Assembly: GCF_000373245.1 (NCBI RefSeq)
Contig: NZ_KB890750.1
Location: 103,255-167,254, forward strand
Length of the DNA: 64,000 nt
Direction of reading: 5' to 3'
From: Echinicola pacifica DSM 19836
GTDB taxonomy: Bacteria > Bacteroidota > Bacteroidia > Cytophagales > Cyclobacteriaceae
Below are positions 27,707 through 36,253 of the stretch, one piece after another. The first letter of the stretch is position 1, and every line of letters starts with the position of its first letter. A program made the position numbers and the translations under genes. The notes under the pieces are model-generated. The model was not told the DNA's origin. It made no database searches and saw nothing but the letters and a program-made list of their open reading frames with translations.

Positions 27707-28196
27707 TCAAGGCGGCACTTAGAATGATTAGGATGATAGCACCAAAAGTGAATAATAATGTAAGTCCATTGTTTTTTATGATCCCTCTTTGACTGTCGGT
27801 CTCATAGGAAATATTTATTCCCCTAAACAAGAATTTTGTCGCAAGATTGCCTATCCAAATACCCAGCAGAATTCCTAAAAAAGTGCCCCAGCCTAGGGAT
27901 TCTCCTTCGGGTTTGATAAAATTATCCACCCGGTATTGAAGGATTTCATGCATCTGCTCCGGGATCATAGAACTGATTTTGGAAACCTGTTCCTCAATTT
28001 GCTGTGGGTCCATCACAAACCCATAGATGGAAATGAGTGCCATAAGAGCAGGAAAAATGGCTAAAAAACCAAAAAAGCCCACTCCAGCCGAAATAATTAT
28101 TACATTATTTTCGACAATGCGTTCTTTTACTTTTATCAAAATGCTCTTCCATTCAGAGAATGATAATTTAGAAATGGATTGAACCGTTTTGTTCAT
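27696..28196 (-). pseudogene. YihY/BrkB-family membrane protein, C-terminally truncated
   Basis: 166 residues of a protein family that usually has about 280-320. A basic leader is followed by a membrane helix (IIISAGVGFFGFLAIFPALM), the loop with QQIEEQVSKISSMIPEQ, another helical part (LGWGTFLGILLGIWIGNLATKFLFRGINISYE) (here given as GWGTFLGILLGIWIGN and LFRGINISYE), and a helix ending LSAALIVF at the stop. The rest of the protein is missing because the coding sequence runs straight into the ppx remnant. An 11-bp overlap of the two frames marks a deletion junction near 27700. Confidence 0.8.
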
Positions 28197-28406
28197 AATT
28201 CTAGCTTAGGTGAAATCGTCAAGCAAGATAAAGGATGCTTTTTTCCTCTCTAAACTTAGTTTTCAATCTCGAACCAACTATTGTAGTATTTTCAATCCGA
28301 CTTATTCGATATTCTTTCATGCCAATAGCTCCTTAAGCTTACCAAGAGAAGTTGTACAACTACTCATTTTGACCTATTTTCACATATAACCTAAACCCAT
28401 TAACCT

Positions 28407-30242
28407 ATGAAAAAAACTTTCCTATTAACCCTACTCCTATGCCTTGGATTCACTGTCACCAAGGCACAACAAGGAACCAAAGAACGAGTCAAAGTACATA
28501 GCCGCGCACTGGAGGGAAACCTGATTGGTGATCCTGCAGACCGAGACGTGACCGTCTATCTTCCTCCTACTTATCAAACTGATCCTGAGAGAAACTTCCC
28601 TGTTCTTTACATGCTTCATGGATTTACCGACACCGATTCCCAGTGGTTTGGATGGGAAGATCATTGGATCAACCTTCAGAAAGTGATCGAGCAGTCACTC
28701 TCCGCTGGAACTTCCAAAGAGATGATTGTGGTGATGCCCAATGCTTATAACAAGTTCAAAGGGAGCATGTATGCAAGTTCGGCCACCATTGGCGATTGGG
28801 AAACTTTTGTCACCCAAGAGCTAGTGAGTTACATAGATTCCAAGTACAGAACCCTTGCCAATAAGAATAGTAGAGGACTTGCCGGACATTCTATGGGCGG
28901 CTATGGTACACTTCGGCTAGGGATGAAATACCCGCAAGTATATTCTGCCATCTATGCCCTGAGCCCCTGCTGTATGGACGGCGGAGCATCTACCAATCCT
29001 GAGATGATCTCAAAGTTGGAAAACATGACTCCTGATCAACTTGACAATGCATCGTTTGGCGAGATAGCTGCCCTCGCTACTTCTGCTGCTTTTGCCCCAA
29101 ACCCACAAAATCCTCCCTTCTATCTGGACTTACCCGCAAAGGACGGATCGCCCAGTCAGGAAATTATCAATAAGATTACCGCCAACCGAACACTCACCAT
29201 TATTGATCAATATATCCCAAACTTGAAAAGGCTAAAAGCCATAGGCATGGATGCCGGCACAGAAGATAGAAGTATCAGCGCGGCCACCAAAAAGCTGCAT
29301 GAGGTATTGGAATCTTACCAAATCGAGCACCTTTATGAAAGCTACGAAGGTGACCATCTCAACCGCATTGCAGAACGCATAGAAACCAAAGCCTTGCCTT
29401 TCTTTTCAGAACATCTTACTTTTCAGGAACATACTGTAAGCGAAATCATTGAAAATGGAGGTACAGGTCAATATCCTGCCATAATGACTTCAGAAAGCAG
29501 TTTGCCCACACATACGTTATTTAGACCCCAGAACATCGAGGCATTTGGCGGAACAGACAAGCTTCCTTTGATCGCTTGGGGAAATGGAGCCTGCTACGAT
29601 TCTCCTTGGGAGCATGTCAATTTCCTGAATGAAATAGCTTCCCATGGTTTTCTGGTCGTCGCGATCGGTACCATGCCCAAGCAGACCGATGTTCGTTCCA
29701 AGTCGCAGAAACTATTGGATGCCATAGATTGGGCCATTGCACAAAATAATGATCCCAATAGCCCCTATTATCAAAAGATCGACACCAAGCATATTGCAGT
29801 GAGCGGTATGTCCTGCGGAGGCCTGCAGACTATTGAAGTTGCCGATGATCCTAGAATAAGCACTGTTGGCGTATTCAATAGCGGGGTATTGGGGAATCCT
29901 GGAGGTGGAATGTCTGGCTTGCCACAGGTCACCAAGGAACAATTGCAAAGAATCAAAGTTCCTACCCTCTACTTGCTGGGTGGAGAATCTGACATTGCTT
30001 ATGGAAATGGAATGGACGATTTCAGCCGTATCAATCATATTCCTGTATTTGTGGGGAATCTGGATGTCGGACATGGTGGCACCTATGCACAGCCATATGG
30101 TGGAGAATTTGCCCGAGTAGCTCTGAACTGGTATCAGTGGCAGCTTAAAGGAGATGAGGAAGCAGGAAAGCTTTTCACCGGAGATTCTCCTGCATTGGGG
30201 AAATCAGAAGGTTGGGTTGTGGAGAATAAAAATATGGATTAA
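28407..30242 (+). CDS. Secreted two-domain esterase (tandem alpha/beta-hydrolases)
   Basis: A 611-residue exported protein with a signal peptide (about 1-20, ending in TKAQQ). Domain 1 (about 25-340) is an esterase-D/feruloyl-esterase-like fold: [17 protein letters not shown], nucleophile in [15 protein letters not shown], His in YEGDHLNR. Domain 2 (about 370-600) is a second hydrolase: [16 protein letters not shown], nucleophile region [15 protein letters not shown], an Asp in GGESDIAYG and a His in [11 protein letters not shown]. Two likely active sites in one chain are unusual for this size. The substrate may be an ester-decorated polysaccharide, but the gene is not next to the sugar cluster. 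Confidence 0.85.
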   Translation: MKKTFLLTLLLCLGFTVTKAQQGTKERVKVHSRALEGNLIGDPADRDVTVYLPPTYQTDPERNFPVLYMLHGFTDTDSQWFGWEDHWINLQKVIEQSLSAGTSKEMIVVMPNAYNKFKGSMYASSATIGDWETFVTQELVSYIDSKYRTLANKNSRGLAGHSMGGYGTLRLGMKYPQVYSAIYALSPCCMDGGASTNPEMISKLENMTPDQLDNASFGEIAALATSAAFAPNPQNPPFYLDLPAKDGSPSQEIINKITANRTLTIIDQYIPNLKRLKAIGMDAGTEDRSISAATKKLHEVLESYQIEHLYESYEGDHLNRIAERIETKALPFFSEHLTFQEHTVSEIIENGGTGQYPAIMTSESSLPTHTLFRPQNIEAFGGTDKLPLIAWGNGACYDSPWEHVNFLNEIASHGFLVVAIGTMPKQTDVRSKSQKLLDAIDWAIAQNNDPNSPYYQKIDTKHIAVSGMSCGGLQTIEVADDPRISTVGVFNSGVLGNPGGGMSGLPQVTKEQLQRIKVPTLYLLGGESDIAYGNGMDDFSRINHIPVFVGNLDVGHGGTYAQPYGGEFARVALNWYQWQLKGDEEAGKLFTGDSPALGKSEGWVVENKNMD

Positions 30243-30436
30243 GCTTTTTGGCTGTACCAAGAGCTATTTGTTAAACTCGTTTATTAAGATTAATCAGTTA
30301 TATCAAGTCACATTAGCAAAAAATTAATGAAGGTGAGCTAGCCCAAACAGTAATATGCAAAATATGCATATTGCTGTTTTAGATAAACCCATGCATTTTT
30401 TGACCTAAACAGATTATGAAAAAATCAATCTGAGGT

Positions 30437-31531
30437 TTACCCCATCGGGAGATAGTAGCGCGTATGCCTCAGTTTTCCAGTCTTTTTTAAGGCTCCAATG
30501 GCTACCATTTCCGCTAGATCTCTGGTTGCAGTAGCGGCAGAAGTTTTGCTAATTCGAATGTAGTTCTGGGCACTCACCCCCCCTTTGAAACCCTCTGGTC
30601 CTTCTTGAAATAATCGTAGTGCTACCTTTGACTGACGCTCATTCAGCCTATCCCGGAATTCCTCGAAATATCGAGACTTTTCCACGATAAATAAAATCAG
30701 TTTTTGCACATGGGCTTGGGCTTTCAATACTTCTTCAGAAAAATATACTAACCAGTCCGTTACCTCCAACGAGCCATTTGCACGCTCCAAGGCCTTATAA
30801 TACGCCTTTTTATTCCCCTCGATTGTACTGGACAGTGAAGTAATCAAGGGGTGTTTGGCTCCCATCGCCAGAGCTTTTTCCGCAATAGCACGACCAATTC
30901 TCCCATTTCCGTCCTCAAAAGGGTGGATCAATTCAATAAACAAATGTGCCAATCCAGCATGAACCAGGGTGGGCATTCCTTCGCTGAAAGATCTGTTGAA
31001 CCATAGAAGAAAATTTTCCATTTCTTTTGGCACCCGGTGAGAAGGCGGAGCCTCATAGAAAACTTGAGACAAATCCAATCTTCCAGATACAATCTGCATC
31101 GGATCCTCATGAACTCGATAGCCTCCTACAATTTCTAAATCAATCCTTCCGTTCAAAATCATCTGATGCCAGCTGAAAAGACGCTCCTTATTAAGAGGTT
31201 CATCGTAACTTTTATAAAGATCCACCATCATTCGGGAAGCACCTGTTTCTTTGGGGCCTGACCTCCTTCCATCAATCTGCAATCCTAGCTGACCCCGGAT
31301 GGATGACTGAACAGAATCTCTGTCCAGTATTTCCCCTTCAATTTTTGATGTATCCAGCGCTTCATTACTCAAAAGTGTCACTCTTAGTTCATCTGCATCT
31401 TCTAAAGAGACAGAACTAAGTGCACCTAAAATCAAACCCGTATTCCGATGAAATTCGCGTTCAAAATGTATGAATGCCGATGCGTCAAATGTGAAATTTG
31501 GCCAATCTGGTTTCTCCCAAATCCATTTCAT
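30437..31531 (-). CDS. Fic family protein with winged-helix C-terminus (class II-like)
   Basis: A 364-residue protein. Fic proteins transfer AMP or other phosphate-containing groups onto target proteins. The core motif is HPFEDGNGRIGRAIAEK at about residue 200. An N-terminal helix before it contains TSKIEGE (about residue 59), which fits the [S/T]xxxE[G/N] inhibitory motif that holds the enzyme off in class II Fic proteins. The C-terminal ~80 residues look like a winged helix (RLFQEGPEGFKGGVSAQNYI then ISKTSAATATRDLAEMVAIG), so it may bind DNA. Two operator-like repeats lie upstream. No separate antitoxin gene is needed if the motif is intrinsic. Confidence 0.93.
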   Translation of the reverse strand: MKWIWEKPDWPNFTFDASAFIHFEREFHRNTGLILGALSSVSLEDADELRVTLLSNEALDTSKIEGEILDRDSVQSSIRGQLGLQIDGRRSGPKETGASRMMVDLYKSYDEPLNKERLFSWHQMILNGRIDLEIVGGYRVHEDPMQIVSGRLDLSQVFYEAPPSHRVPKEMENFLLWFNRSFSEGMPTLVHAGLAHLFIELIHPFEDGNGRIGRAIAEKALAMGAKHPLITSLSSTIEGNKKAYYKALERANGSLEVTDWLVYFSEEVLKAQAHVQKLILFIVEKSRYFEEFRDRLNERQSKVALRLFQEGPEGFKGGVSAQNYIRISKTSAATATRDLAEMVAIGALKKTGKLRHTRYYLPMG

Positions 31532-31640
31532 ATAATTATATTCTTTTTTTAAAGGATATATAGCCTGTCCCGATTATTCATCGGGAGAATGCCTTGAAAA
31601 ATCATCTTCCAGTGCGTGTAGACTTTCTCAAAAGCATTTC

Positions 31641-31713
31641 ATGAGGTATTAAATTATTTCTATAGCTCAATAATACAAAAAATATGAGGTATAGAATAAC
31701 TTTCTATAGCTCA
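31641..31713. repeat. Paired ~30-bp operator-like repeats upstream of fic
   Basis: ATGAGGTATTAAATTATTTC... (31641-31669) and ATGAGGTATAGAATAACTTT... (31684-31713) share about four fifths of their bases and both end TATAGCTCA. The second contains the inverted repeat TATAGAA-TAAC-TTTCTATA. Spacing and symmetry suggest two binding sites for a regulator, possibly the winged helix of the Fic protein itself. Confidence 0.6.
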
Positions 31714-31800
31714 CATTTCGATTCTTCCACAATATTTGAAAAAAATCATTTCCAATTTCAATTGAGTAGTAAGTATGAAAAAAGCCTATTAATCACACAT

Positions 31801-31860
31801 TTTATACGTAAAAGCATATAAGTAAGCTTATTTTCATATATTTATATGTAAATGCATACA
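31801..31860 (+). repeat. Direct 20-bp repeats at 40-bp spacing before the HipB-like gene
   Basis: TTTATACGTAAAAGCATATA (31801-31820) and TTTATATGTAAATGCATACA (31841-31860) differ at 4 of 20 positions and are exactly 40 bp apart, which places them on the same face of the helix. They end 2 bp before the ATG of the HTH gene, so autorepression is likely. Confidence 0.6.
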
Positions 31861-31862
31861 AT

Positions 31863-32078
31863 ATGAATCATATATCTGAATTTGTAAAAGCAAGAAGGAA
31901 GCAACTAGGCTTAACTCAAGAAGAATTTTCGGACAAAGCTGGAGTAGCACTTACTGTGGTCAGAAAGATCGAGCAAGGAAAAGAAAATCTAAACCTATCA
32001 AAGATAAATCAGGTATTGAGCATGTTTGGCCATGTTCTGACACCCATTAGTGAAAAAGATAGTAAGTTGGTTAAATAA
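31863..32078 (+). CDS. HipB-like XRE-family helix-turn-helix regulator (orphan antitoxin)
   Basis: A 71-residue DNA-binding protein made of a single Cro/C1-type helix-turn-helix: VKARRKQLGLTQEEFSDKAG then VALTVVRKIEQGKENLNLS. It fits the y4mF/HipB-type family. In HipBA systems the gene is followed at once by the hipA kinase gene, but here a different, unrelated small gene follows after a 160-bp gap. The partner is lost or the gene acts alone. Paired operator-like repeats sit just before it, which fits autorepression. Confidence 0.88.
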   Translation: MNHISEFVKARRKQLGLTQEEFSDKAGVALTVVRKIEQGKENLNLSKINQVLSMFGHVLTPISEKDSKLVK

Positions 32079-32238
32079 AAAAGATGATGGTGGGTCGGGA
32101 ATTCCGACATACCACTTGTAGTAAAACACAGTAGATCTTCAAAAATCGAATTATTTATGGGTGATGAATGTGATTGAAGCCAACATCTTAGCATGAACCA
32201 TCGTAAATTCAACTTGATCTCTCAACCGATTTGTAACT

Positions 32239-32580
32239 ATGACAATCAAAGTAACAAATGCTCCTACTAATACTGAGCTTTTAAGTTTTCTACAAAGTGA
32301 ATTGCCTAGCAATTATAAGTCAAAGTTATTTGGACTAGGTGATAAAAGTATTATTGTACAAAAACCCACTTTTCTAGGGGTTCAACTTACGGTTAGAGAG
32401 AATGAGATTTCGATACTTGCATCTCCCCCCTCTTATGGAGGCGGTTTACTGTCGGGATTAGCAATGACGGAATTAGCTATTGTAATTCTACCTATTTTTT
32501 GGCTCACTGGTGCATCCCCTTCGCGTTTTCGAAAACTGGAAAAGGAGGTGGCTAGTTTATTAAAGGAGAACTACAATTAA
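32239..32580 (+). CDS. Hypothetical protein with one membrane segment
   Basis: A 113-residue protein I do not recognise. Residues 1-65 form a soluble alpha/beta domain (NTELLSFLQSELPSNYKSKL, IIVQKPTFLGVQLTVRENEI), followed by a glycine-rich hydrophobic stretch GGGLLSGLAMTELAIVILPI and FWLTG (about 75-95) and a basic amphipathic C-terminus (RFRKLEKEVASLLKENYN). Its layout suggests a small membrane-anchored protein. It lies among toxin-antitoxin-like genes, but nothing links it to a function. Confidence 0.65.
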   Translation: MTIKVTNAPTNTELLSFLQSELPSNYKSKLFGLGDKSIIVQKPTFLGVQLTVRENEISILASPPSYGGGLLSGLAMTELAIVILPIFWLTGASPSRFRKLEKEVASLLKENYN

Positions 32581-33129
32581 TTTATTGAATGAATTGAAAT
32601 GGCAAGTGTTGCAAAAAATGCAATAGTTCATCAAACATAAGAATACTAATCTGACCCAACCTGTTCCAATTCGGAACAAGTTGATAAAAAGAGTATTACG
32701 CCCCCCCCCCCATTCACTTGACCTAAATTCAACTATTTTTCAACCACCGAATATTTCTCGGTAGTTCAACACTTTTAGATTTCAGAAACTTTCAAATTTT
32801 AACTTTTCACTAATCAGTCAAAGGCTAATAATTGTAACTTTTGGATCTAGATAGAAAAGAGAGTCATTTTTAAATCTGAAAAAGAGTACCCACCAATGGA
32901 AAACCAAATCGAAATATATCAAGGAAGTGATGGCTAGACTCGAATTGAGGTAAAGTTTCGAAGGATTCAACTATCCTGAATTTCCGGATAGTTCAACTTG
33001 AGGGAAAAAGAAAAATTGTAAGACGATTGTCAAGGTGATTGATCAAATAACTGGTTATCGCAAAATTTGCGACAACCAGTTAAAAGTGTGTTCTTAAAAG
33101 AGAAATCGCAAACTTAACTGAATGGATAC
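32581..33129. other. Gap with several dyads and an 11-C run
   Basis: No gene. It holds an inverted repeat TGTTCC-AATTC-GGAACA (32662-32678), an uninterrupted run of eleven C (32701-32711), AACTATCC...GGATAGTT (32969-32993), and a nearly perfect long hairpin (33049-33081). Such stacked dyads look like decayed repeat elements. Confidence 0.55.
33049..33081. repeat. Long hairpin AACTGGTT...AACCAGTT
   Basis: The outer arms AACTGGTT and AACCAGTT pair perfectly. The inside (TCGCAAA-ATTTGCGA) is itself a palindrome with one unpaired base on each side. It lies 49 bp before the next gene and has no T-run, so a repeat or regulatory cruciform is likelier than a terminator. Confidence 0.6.
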
Positions 33130-33960
33130 ATGAAAAAAACAGCGCTAGTCCTAATTTCAGTAATTTTCTTATTAGCATTCAATAATGTCATTGCTATAAA
33201 TCCAGATCGGGAATACTTAATGACCCCGGATTCAGTGTCGTGGAACTACGAACAGTTAAAAATTACGACTAAGGATAATTACAAATTGAACACTTGGATC
33301 TATGAGGCGAACAGTGAAAACAAAAAAGACACCGTCATTATTCTAGCCTATCCCGATGCCGGTAATATGTCATATTTTGTATACTATGCCGCAATTCTAG
33401 CCAATGAAGGTTATACAGTAGTTACGTTTGATTATAGGGGATTTGGCAAAAGTGACGATTTTGAAATTCAACGTGAATATCTCTACTACACTGAGTTTGC
33501 GTTAGACCTTGAAGCTGTAGTCGATAACATTTCAAAGAAATTCAAGGATAAACAAATTGGCATTTGGGGAATGTCGATGGGGACTACAATAGCTTCCCGT
33601 GCCTACCCAGCTATAAAAGGAAAAATTGATTTTATTATCGGAGAAGGTTTCGTGACAGACACTTCAACCATAATAGATCGGTATATAGCGCTTGACAAAG
33701 AGTTACTGCTTCCCGAAAAATCCAGTGTTTACGAAAAAGCAATTCAATCCATTAAACTTCCAGTTTTAATTTTGACAGCTTCCAACGATAAAATCACTAC
33801 GAACCAAGATGCTCTAAAACTTCAAGAAACACTTGGGCAAAATTGTAAAGTCGTAGAATATGAAGGTGATCACCTATCAGGTTTTCAGCTTGATGCCGAA
33901 AACATAGGTTTTGGTACGTGGTATGTAGAGCAAATCAATTCATTCTTAGGAAATATCTGA
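33130..33960 (+). CDS. Secreted alpha/beta-hydrolase
   Basis: A 276-residue exported hydrolase with a signal peptide (about 1-22, ending in NNVIA). It has the oxyanion region ILAYPDAGNMSYF, the core strand VVTFDYRGFGKSDDF and the nucleophile elbow IGIWGMSMGTTIAS. The acid residue is in LTASNDKITTNQD and the His in EYEGDHLSGFQ. The pattern is that of a serine esterase or lipase, with unknown substrate. The next small gene begins 3 bp after its stop, so the two are co-transcribed. Confidence 0.88.
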   Translation: MKKTALVLISVIFLLAFNNVIAINPDREYLMTPDSVSWNYEQLKITTKDNYKLNTWIYEANSENKKDTVIILAYPDAGNMSYFVYYAAILANEGYTVVTFDYRGFGKSDDFEIQREYLYYTEFALDLEAVVDNISKKFKDKQIGIWGMSMGTTIASRAYPAIKGKIDFIIGEGFVTDTSTIIDRYIALDKELLLPEKSSVYEKAIQSIKLPVLILTASNDKITTNQDALKLQETLGQNCKVVEYEGDHLSGFQLDAENIGFGTWYVEQINSFLGNI

Positions 33961-33963
33961 GTC

Positions 33964-34233
33964 ATGATAAGTACTGAAAAAGAATATGAAGCAACTCTTT
34001 CGAGAATAGAAGAATTGCTTGTAAAGCCTGAGAACATAGAGAATTCAGAATTAGAAGGATTTGAGGAGCTGAATAGGCTTTCGGATTTAGTTGCTGACTT
34101 TGAAGAGAAAATCTTACTCAAAGATGAATTGATCAAAGGTGAGGAAAGCGGACTATCCAACAAATCCGTGGCTGAAATTTTAGCAGAAGCCAAAAGACGC
34201 GCTCAAACAAACTTGAAGGCAGTTATAATTTGA
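33964..34233 (+). CDS. Small antitoxin-like protein without HTH
   Basis: An 89-residue acidic protein. Its first half (EKEYEATLSRIEELLVKPEN, then LEGFEELNRLSDLVADFEEK) resembles the N-terminal part of COG5499-type HigA antitoxins, which begin EYEAALxRIEEL and have a helical part before the HTH. The HTH is missing. The tail NKSVAEILAEAKRRAQTNLK may be helical. It is in an operon with the hydrolase (3-bp gap). A similar HTH-less gene lies at 36918. Confidence 0.6.
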   Translation: MISTEKEYEATLSRIEELLVKPENIENSELEGFEELNRLSDLVADFEEKILLKDELIKGEESGLSNKSVAEILAEAKRRAQTNLKAVII

Positions 34234-34269
34234 ATCTGGTTCATAAAAATTTTTTCAACAATAAAATTT

Positions 34270-34322
34270 ACCTGTTTTTCATAAAAAGTATTTCTTTTTA
34301 CCCATTTTTCATGTGAATAACC
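34270..34322 (+). repeat. 53-bp repeat, left copy (upstream of second fic)
   Basis: Aligns without gaps to 36086-36138 with 42 of 53 matches. It consists of the degenerate unit ACCTGTTTTTCAT repeated at 34270, 34300, 34320 and 34346; the last two copies lie to the right of the 53-bp unit, and the final one is 6 bp before the fic start codon. The unit repeats make an operator or untranslated regulatory region plausible. Confidence 0.75.
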
Positions 34323-34363
34323 TGTTTTTCTAGTATTTTTGAATAACCTGTTTTTCATGAAGA

Positions 34364-35917
34364 ATGAATCATAATACCTCCTTTTCAATTAATACACCCA
34401 CATTTCATGGCCGAAATCTCCCTGAAAGTGGATATATCGTCGGCTATCCAGCTATCATTGAACACTATGGATTGGAGACTCCGATTCCTGAAGTGATCGC
34501 ACTGATAAACATAAAACATAAAACTTATCAAACTGAAGCCTGGATGGTTTTCACTCCCCGATACCAACCAGAGGAAAGCTGCTACCACCATCTCGTATTT
34601 GCTTTAAAATATGAAGGAATCAATTTGTTGGTACTCAAAAAACTATTTGAAAAACTAAGTGAAAGAGAAATTCTCGAGCTACTTTCCATTGAGGTAACCG
34701 GGCAATATTCCCGCAGAATTTGGTTTCTATATGAATGGTTAATGGAAAAAAAGCTCCCTATACCTGACTTAATCATTAAAAACTATGTGACCCTTCTTGA
34801 TAATAAGCTACAATTCACTTTGTCAAAAGGAGAAAAGTCACCCAGACATCGTATTGTCAATAACCTGCCTGGTACAATCAACTTTTGTCCTTTGGTGCGT
34901 AAAACCAAAAAAATCAAAGAGTACGCCTCTCAGGATTTTGTTAGATTAAACGATCAGTATTTAAAAGGAATCCGGAAGAGTATCTTACAAAGAGCTGCTG
35001 CCTTTCTTTTGTTAAAGGATTCCAAGGCATCTTTCACGATTGAAGGTGAAAGCCCTAAAAGTAAAAGGGCAGCACGATGGAGTCAGGCGATTGGTCAGGC
35101 GGGAGTAAAAGACCTTAGTCATGAAGAGCTTTGCCGATTACAGCAACTAGTCATCGAGAATACACGGTTTATTGAGATGGGCTACCGTAAAAAAGGTGGA
35201 TTTGTGGGAGAACGAGATAAGGATACATTCTCTCCACTACCCGATCACATTTCTGCAAAGCCTCAAGACATTGAATCTTTGATGACTGGACTCATGGAAT
35301 CAAACCGCCTTTTACTATTGGATGATACCGACCCTATTATGGCAGCTGCAGTAATAGCTTTTGGATTTGTATTTATTCACCCATTTGTCGATGGAAATGG
35401 TCGTATCCACCGATACTTGATCCATCATGTATTGGCAAAGAAACAATTTTCTAAACAAGGTCTTATTTTTCCAATTTCTGCAGCTATTCTTGATAGCATA
35501 TCAGATTATCGATCAGTGTTGGAATCCTACTCTATTCCACTATTGGATTTGATCGAGTGGAAAGAAACCAAAGATCATAATCTAGAAGTACTTAATGAAA
35601 CCATAGACTATTACCGTTACTTTGACGCAACAAGACAGGTGGAGTTTTTATATAAATGTGTGAAAGATACCATCGAAAACATCTTGCCTGAGGAGGTTGA
35701 CTATCTGACAAAATTTGAGGAGTTTAAAAATTTTGTCGACGAGACTTTCGAAATGCCCGACGATATGGTTGCGCTCTTATTAAGGTTTTTGGAGCAGAAC
35801 AACGGAAAACTTTCAAGTCGGGCAAAAACTAAAGAGTTTAAAGACCTCTCCTCTAACGAGGTCTTAGAGATTGAGAAAGAATATAGTTTGATATTTGGGA
35901 ATAGAAACTTCAAGTAA
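34364..35917 (+). CDS. Fic family protein (large type)
   Basis: A 517-residue protein. Residues 1-190 form an N-terminal domain of unknown type with no signal peptide. The Fic core is at about 220-400 with the catalytic motif HPFVDGNGRIHRYLIHHVLA (about residue 345). Upstream, SKASFTIEGES (about residue 224) contains S-F-T-I-E-G, which fits the [S/T]xxxE[G/N] inhibitory helix of class II. The C-terminal ~100 residues are helical, acidic and poorly defined. Fic proteins modify other proteins by AMPylation or related reactions. It is flanked on both sides by copies of a 53-bp repeat, which hints that the gene moved as a unit. It differs strongly from the first Fic protein at 30437. Confidence 0.93.
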   Translation: MNHNTSFSINTPTFHGRNLPESGYIVGYPAIIEHYGLETPIPEVIALINIKHKTYQTEAWMVFTPRYQPEESCYHHLVFALKYEGINLLVLKKLFEKLSEREILELLSIEVTGQYSRRIWFLYEWLMEKKLPIPDLIIKNYVTLLDNKLQFTLSKGEKSPRHRIVNNLPGTINFCPLVRKTKKIKEYASQDFVRLNDQYLKGIRKSILQRAAAFLLLKDSKASFTIEGESPKSKRAARWSQAIGQAGVKDLSHEELCRLQQLVIENTRFIEMGYRKKGGFVGERDKDTFSPLPDHISAKPQDIESLMTGLMESNRLLLLDDTDPIMAAAVIAFGFVFIHPFVDGNGRIHRYLIHHVLAKKQFSKQGLIFPISAAILDSISDYRSVLESYSIPLLDLIEWKETKDHNLEVLNETIDYYRYFDATRQVEFLYKCVKDTIENILPEEVDYLTKFEEFKNFVDETFEMPDDMVALLLRFLEQNNGKLSSRAKTKEFKDLSSNEVLEIEKEYSLIFGNRNFK

Positions 35918-36085
35918 ATTAATAACTAAGATAAGCGAGATTTGGGTGTCAACTTTGAAAATTAGCAGACACACTTAATTGAACAGTCTCAGTCTCAAAG
36001 TTTAAAGAGTATTGAAATCAGAATCTTCAGCAGACCATTTTAAACTTGAACCTCGTTCGTAAGAGTTTTTTTGATGAGGGTTTCT

Positions 36086-36138
36086 ACCCGTTTTTAGTAA
36101 GAACTGTATCTTTTCACCTATTTTTCATAGGAATAACC
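36086..36138 (+). repeat. 53-bp repeat, right copy (between fic and higBA)
   Basis: Ungapped match of 42/53 to 34270-34322, same orientation, separated by 1816 bp from start to start. The two copies bracket the second Fic gene with its complete coding sequence. Confidence 0.72.
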
Positions 36139-36205
36139 TAATTCTTTTGAATCTAATAAATATGATACTGAAGCATTGCGACAAAAATTTGTTTTTCGAA
36201 GCATA

Positions 36206-36246
36206 TTTGAATTTGAGTAATGAATACTGTATATTTACACTATACA
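36206..36246 (+). promoter_or_regulatory. Promoter and operator of higBA
   Basis: TTTG at 36206-36209 and TATATTTA at 36230-36237 fit -33 and -7 elements with 20-bp spacing. The inverted repeat TGTATA-TTTACAC-TATACA (36228-36246) covers the -7 element and likely start site, which is a good place for HigA binding. The higB ATG is at 36254. Confidence 0.5.
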
Positions 36247-36253
36247 AAATCTG

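Larger units (their letters stand above)
31532..31862. promoter_or_regulatory. Divergent control region between Fic and HipB-like genes
   Basis: 331 bp with two sets of repeats: a pair of ~30-bp direct repeats (31641-31669 and 31684-31713) near the Fic side, and a pair of 20-bp direct repeats exactly 40 bp apart (31801-31820 and 31841-31860) on the HipB side. The rest is AT-rich. Both genes could be controlled from here. Confidence 0.55.
35918..36253. other. Gap with right copy of the repeat and the higBA promoter
   Basis: 336 bp with the 53-bp repeat (36086-36138) and a promoter/operator at its right end. Nothing else recognised. Confidence 0.45.

Noticed and set aside
34268-34358. CRISPR-like array from the repeated ACCTGTTTTTCAT units
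   Set aside because: The units are short, degenerate and unevenly spaced (about 20-30 bp), with no cas genes nearby; an operator or repeat element fits better.
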